From the NCBI GenBank assembly GCA_019419895.1, contig JAHZIE010000064.1, forward strand, positions 1 through 5,051: 5,051 nucleotides of DNA, given 5' to 3'. The notes beneath the pieces were generated by a model. That model searched no databases. It was not told the DNA's origin and was given only the letters and a program-made list of their open reading frames with translations. The stretch comes from Clostridiales bacterium (GTDB lineage Bacteria; Bacillota; Clostridia; Oscillospirales; Acutalibacteraceae). How positions within the stretch are numbered: position 1 is the first letter of the stretch; every line of letters begins with the position of its first letter. Of the stretch, positions 3,904 through 5,051 are shown one piece after another. The translations under genes were made by a program, and so were the position numbers.

Positions 3904-5051
3904 ATGAAGGAACTCAGACGGCTGTTCAGCTATCTTGGACCCTACCGCAGGGATATGATCATCGGCGCGGTCCTTGTGCTGGTGGAGACCTGCTTCGAGC
4001 TGTTCATTCCAATTTTGATGGCCGACATCATCGACGTGGGGGTAACGAACCACGATATCCCCTATATTCTTCATAAGGGGATCCAAATGGGGATCTGCGC
4101 CCTTTTGTCCCTCGTCACCGGGCTGCTCTATGCCAGGTTTGCCGCCAGGGCGTCCTATGGCCTCGGCGCCCAGGTGAGAGAGGTGGAATACCAAAAGGTA
4201 CAGCAGTTCGCTTTCTCCAATTTGGATCATTTTGAGACCTCCTCCCTCGTCACGCGGATGACCACCGACATTACCGTCCTGCAAAACGCGGTGAACGGCG
4301 GTCTCCGCCCTCTTGTGCGCGGCCCTGTGATGCTGATTATGGGGATCGGGCTTTCCATTATGATGAACGCCAGATTGGCGGTCGTCTTTTACATCTGCAC
4401 CCCTGTTCTGGCATTGATTCTCTTCTTTATCGTCCGCCGGGTAGCCCCCATGTACGGAAAGCTGCAAAAATCCGTGGACCGTCTGAACGATGTGGTGCAG
4501 GAGTGGCTGATCGCCATCCGCGCCGTCAAGGCTTTTGTCCGCGGCGGCCATGAGGAGGAAAAATTCCAGAAGGTCAATGGGGAACTGATGGAAACCAGCC
4601 AGAAAACCTTCCACTATGCCGTGCTGAATCTTCCCGCCTTCCAGCTTACCATGTACGCGGCGGCAGTGCTGATCATGTGGTTTGGCGGCAACATGATCCT
4701 GCAGAACCAGCTGGAGGTGGGCCAGCTTACCGGTTTTTTGAGCTATGTCCTTCAGGTGATGAACTCCCTGATGATGATATCCAATGTTTTCCTTCTGTTG
4801 ACCCGCTCGTTGGCCAGCGCCAGGCGTATTGGAGAGGTTCTCTACGAGACGCCGGAGCTCGCCTCAGGGAAAAACGCGCGGACGGAAATTCCCGACGGCA
4901 GCGTTGATTTTTGCCATGTTTCCTTTAAATACCGGGAGGACGCCCAGGAATTCGCCCTTTCAGATGTCAGCCTCCATATTCCCGCCGGTCAGACGGTAGG
5001 AATTATCGGCGGAACCGGCTCTTCAAAAACAACCCTGGTGCAGCTGATCCC
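3904..5051 (+). CDS. Type I ABC exporter, membrane domain and start of ATPase domain (partial, right edge)
   Basis: The first 382 codons of an ABC exporter half-transporter, translated directly because the frame is open to the window end. The membrane domain covers about residues 1-315, with hydrophobic helices near 18-42, 60-78, 138-158, 160-178, 245-265 and 276-300. The coupling helix segment TSSLVTRMTTDITVLQNAV (112-130) and VQEWLIAIRAVKAFV (198-212) match the family. The nucleotide-binding domain begins near 333, with the A-loop Tyr343 (FKYRED) and Walker A GGTGSSKT (369-376). The P-loop has Ser where GxxGxGK usually has its last Gly. The Q-loop, signature, Walker B and His switch lie outside the window. 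It follows the MarR gene and is probably the first of a heterodimeric pair (inference). The substrate is unknown; multidrug or metabolite export is the family role. Confidence 0.95.
   Translation, partial: MKELRRLFSYLGPYRRDMIIGAVLVLVETCFELFIPILMADIIDVGVTNHDIPYILHKGIQMGICALLSLVTGLLYARFAARASYGLGAQVREVEYQKVQQFAFSNLDHFETSSLVTRMTTDITVLQNAVNGGLRPLVRGPVMLIMGIGLSIMMNARLAVVFYICTPVLALILFFIVRRVAPMYGKLQKSVDRLNDVVQEWLIAIRAVKAFVRGGHEEEKFQKVNGELMETSQKTFHYAVLNLPAFQLTMYAAAVLIMWFGGNMILQNQLEVGQLTGFLSYVLQVMNSLMMISNVFLLLTRSLASARRIGEVLYETPELASGKNARTEIPDGSVDFCHVSFKYREDAQEFALSDVSLHIPAGQTVGIIGGTGSSKTTLVQLI

Noticed and set aside
3841..4614. Minus-strand 257-codon frame opposite the right exporter
   Set aside because: His/Asp-rich shadow of the membrane domain in the antisense frame, with no ribosome site.
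1..5051. CRISPR array, tRNA, rRNA, insertion sequence or phage attachment site
   Set aside because: No regularly spaced repeats, cloverleaf, rRNA-like sequence, transposase frame or terminal inverted repeats with target duplications were seen.

Overview
The window looks like chromosomal DNA from a low-to-mid GC Gram-positive bacterium, most likely a clostridial gut-type Firmicute. Supporting signs are strong AGGAGG-type ribosome sites, near-consensus TTGACA/TATAAT promoters with 17-bp spacers, a classic Rho-independent terminator, and protein families common in Lachnospiraceae and relatives. No genus is claimed.

Layout. (1) Positions 1-1137, minus strand: a MarR-family repressor gene (TTG start) whose end overlaps by 8 bases the start of a type I (MsbA/MdlB-like) ABC exporter gene that runs off the left edge. 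Their promoter (TTGACA-17-TAAAAT on the minus strand) lies at 1221-1249. Its -35 box is embedded in a perfect 14-bp palindrome, and the 5' leader carries repeated TTTTCACAAAG arms. (2) Positions 1138-1560: a divergent control region that also holds an extended -10 promoter and a GC-rich leader for the next gene. (3) Positions 1561-2985, plus strand: a cytoplasmic ADP-ribosylglycohydrolase-family protein (474 aa) with both aspartate metal motifs and a C-terminal beta-rich extension. (4) Positions 2986-3465: about 290 bases without a recognisable gene, ending in a strong terminator (3278-3314), then a TTGATA-17-TATAAT promoter overlaid by two tandem 12-bp dyads. (5) Positions 3466-5051, plus strand: a second MarR-family repressor followed after 12 bases by a second type I ABC exporter gene that runs off the right edge just after its Walker A motif.

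How it fits together. Two independent MarR-ABC exporter modules point away from a central ADP-ribosylglycohydrolase gene. Each repressor sits at the head of its own operon behind palindromes that overlap promoter elements, so ligand-responsive autoregulation of drug or metabolite export is the natural reading. A 10-base string (ACCTTGATAT) occurs at both repressor promoters and may mean cross-talk. The central enzyme has its own promoter and is separated from the downstream module by the terminator, so a functional link between it and the exporters is not shown by the sequence. Nothing here requires a wholly new system. The items most worth checking are the doubled MarR-ABC wiring, the switch-like leader of the first module, and the unassigned transcribed region before the terminator.
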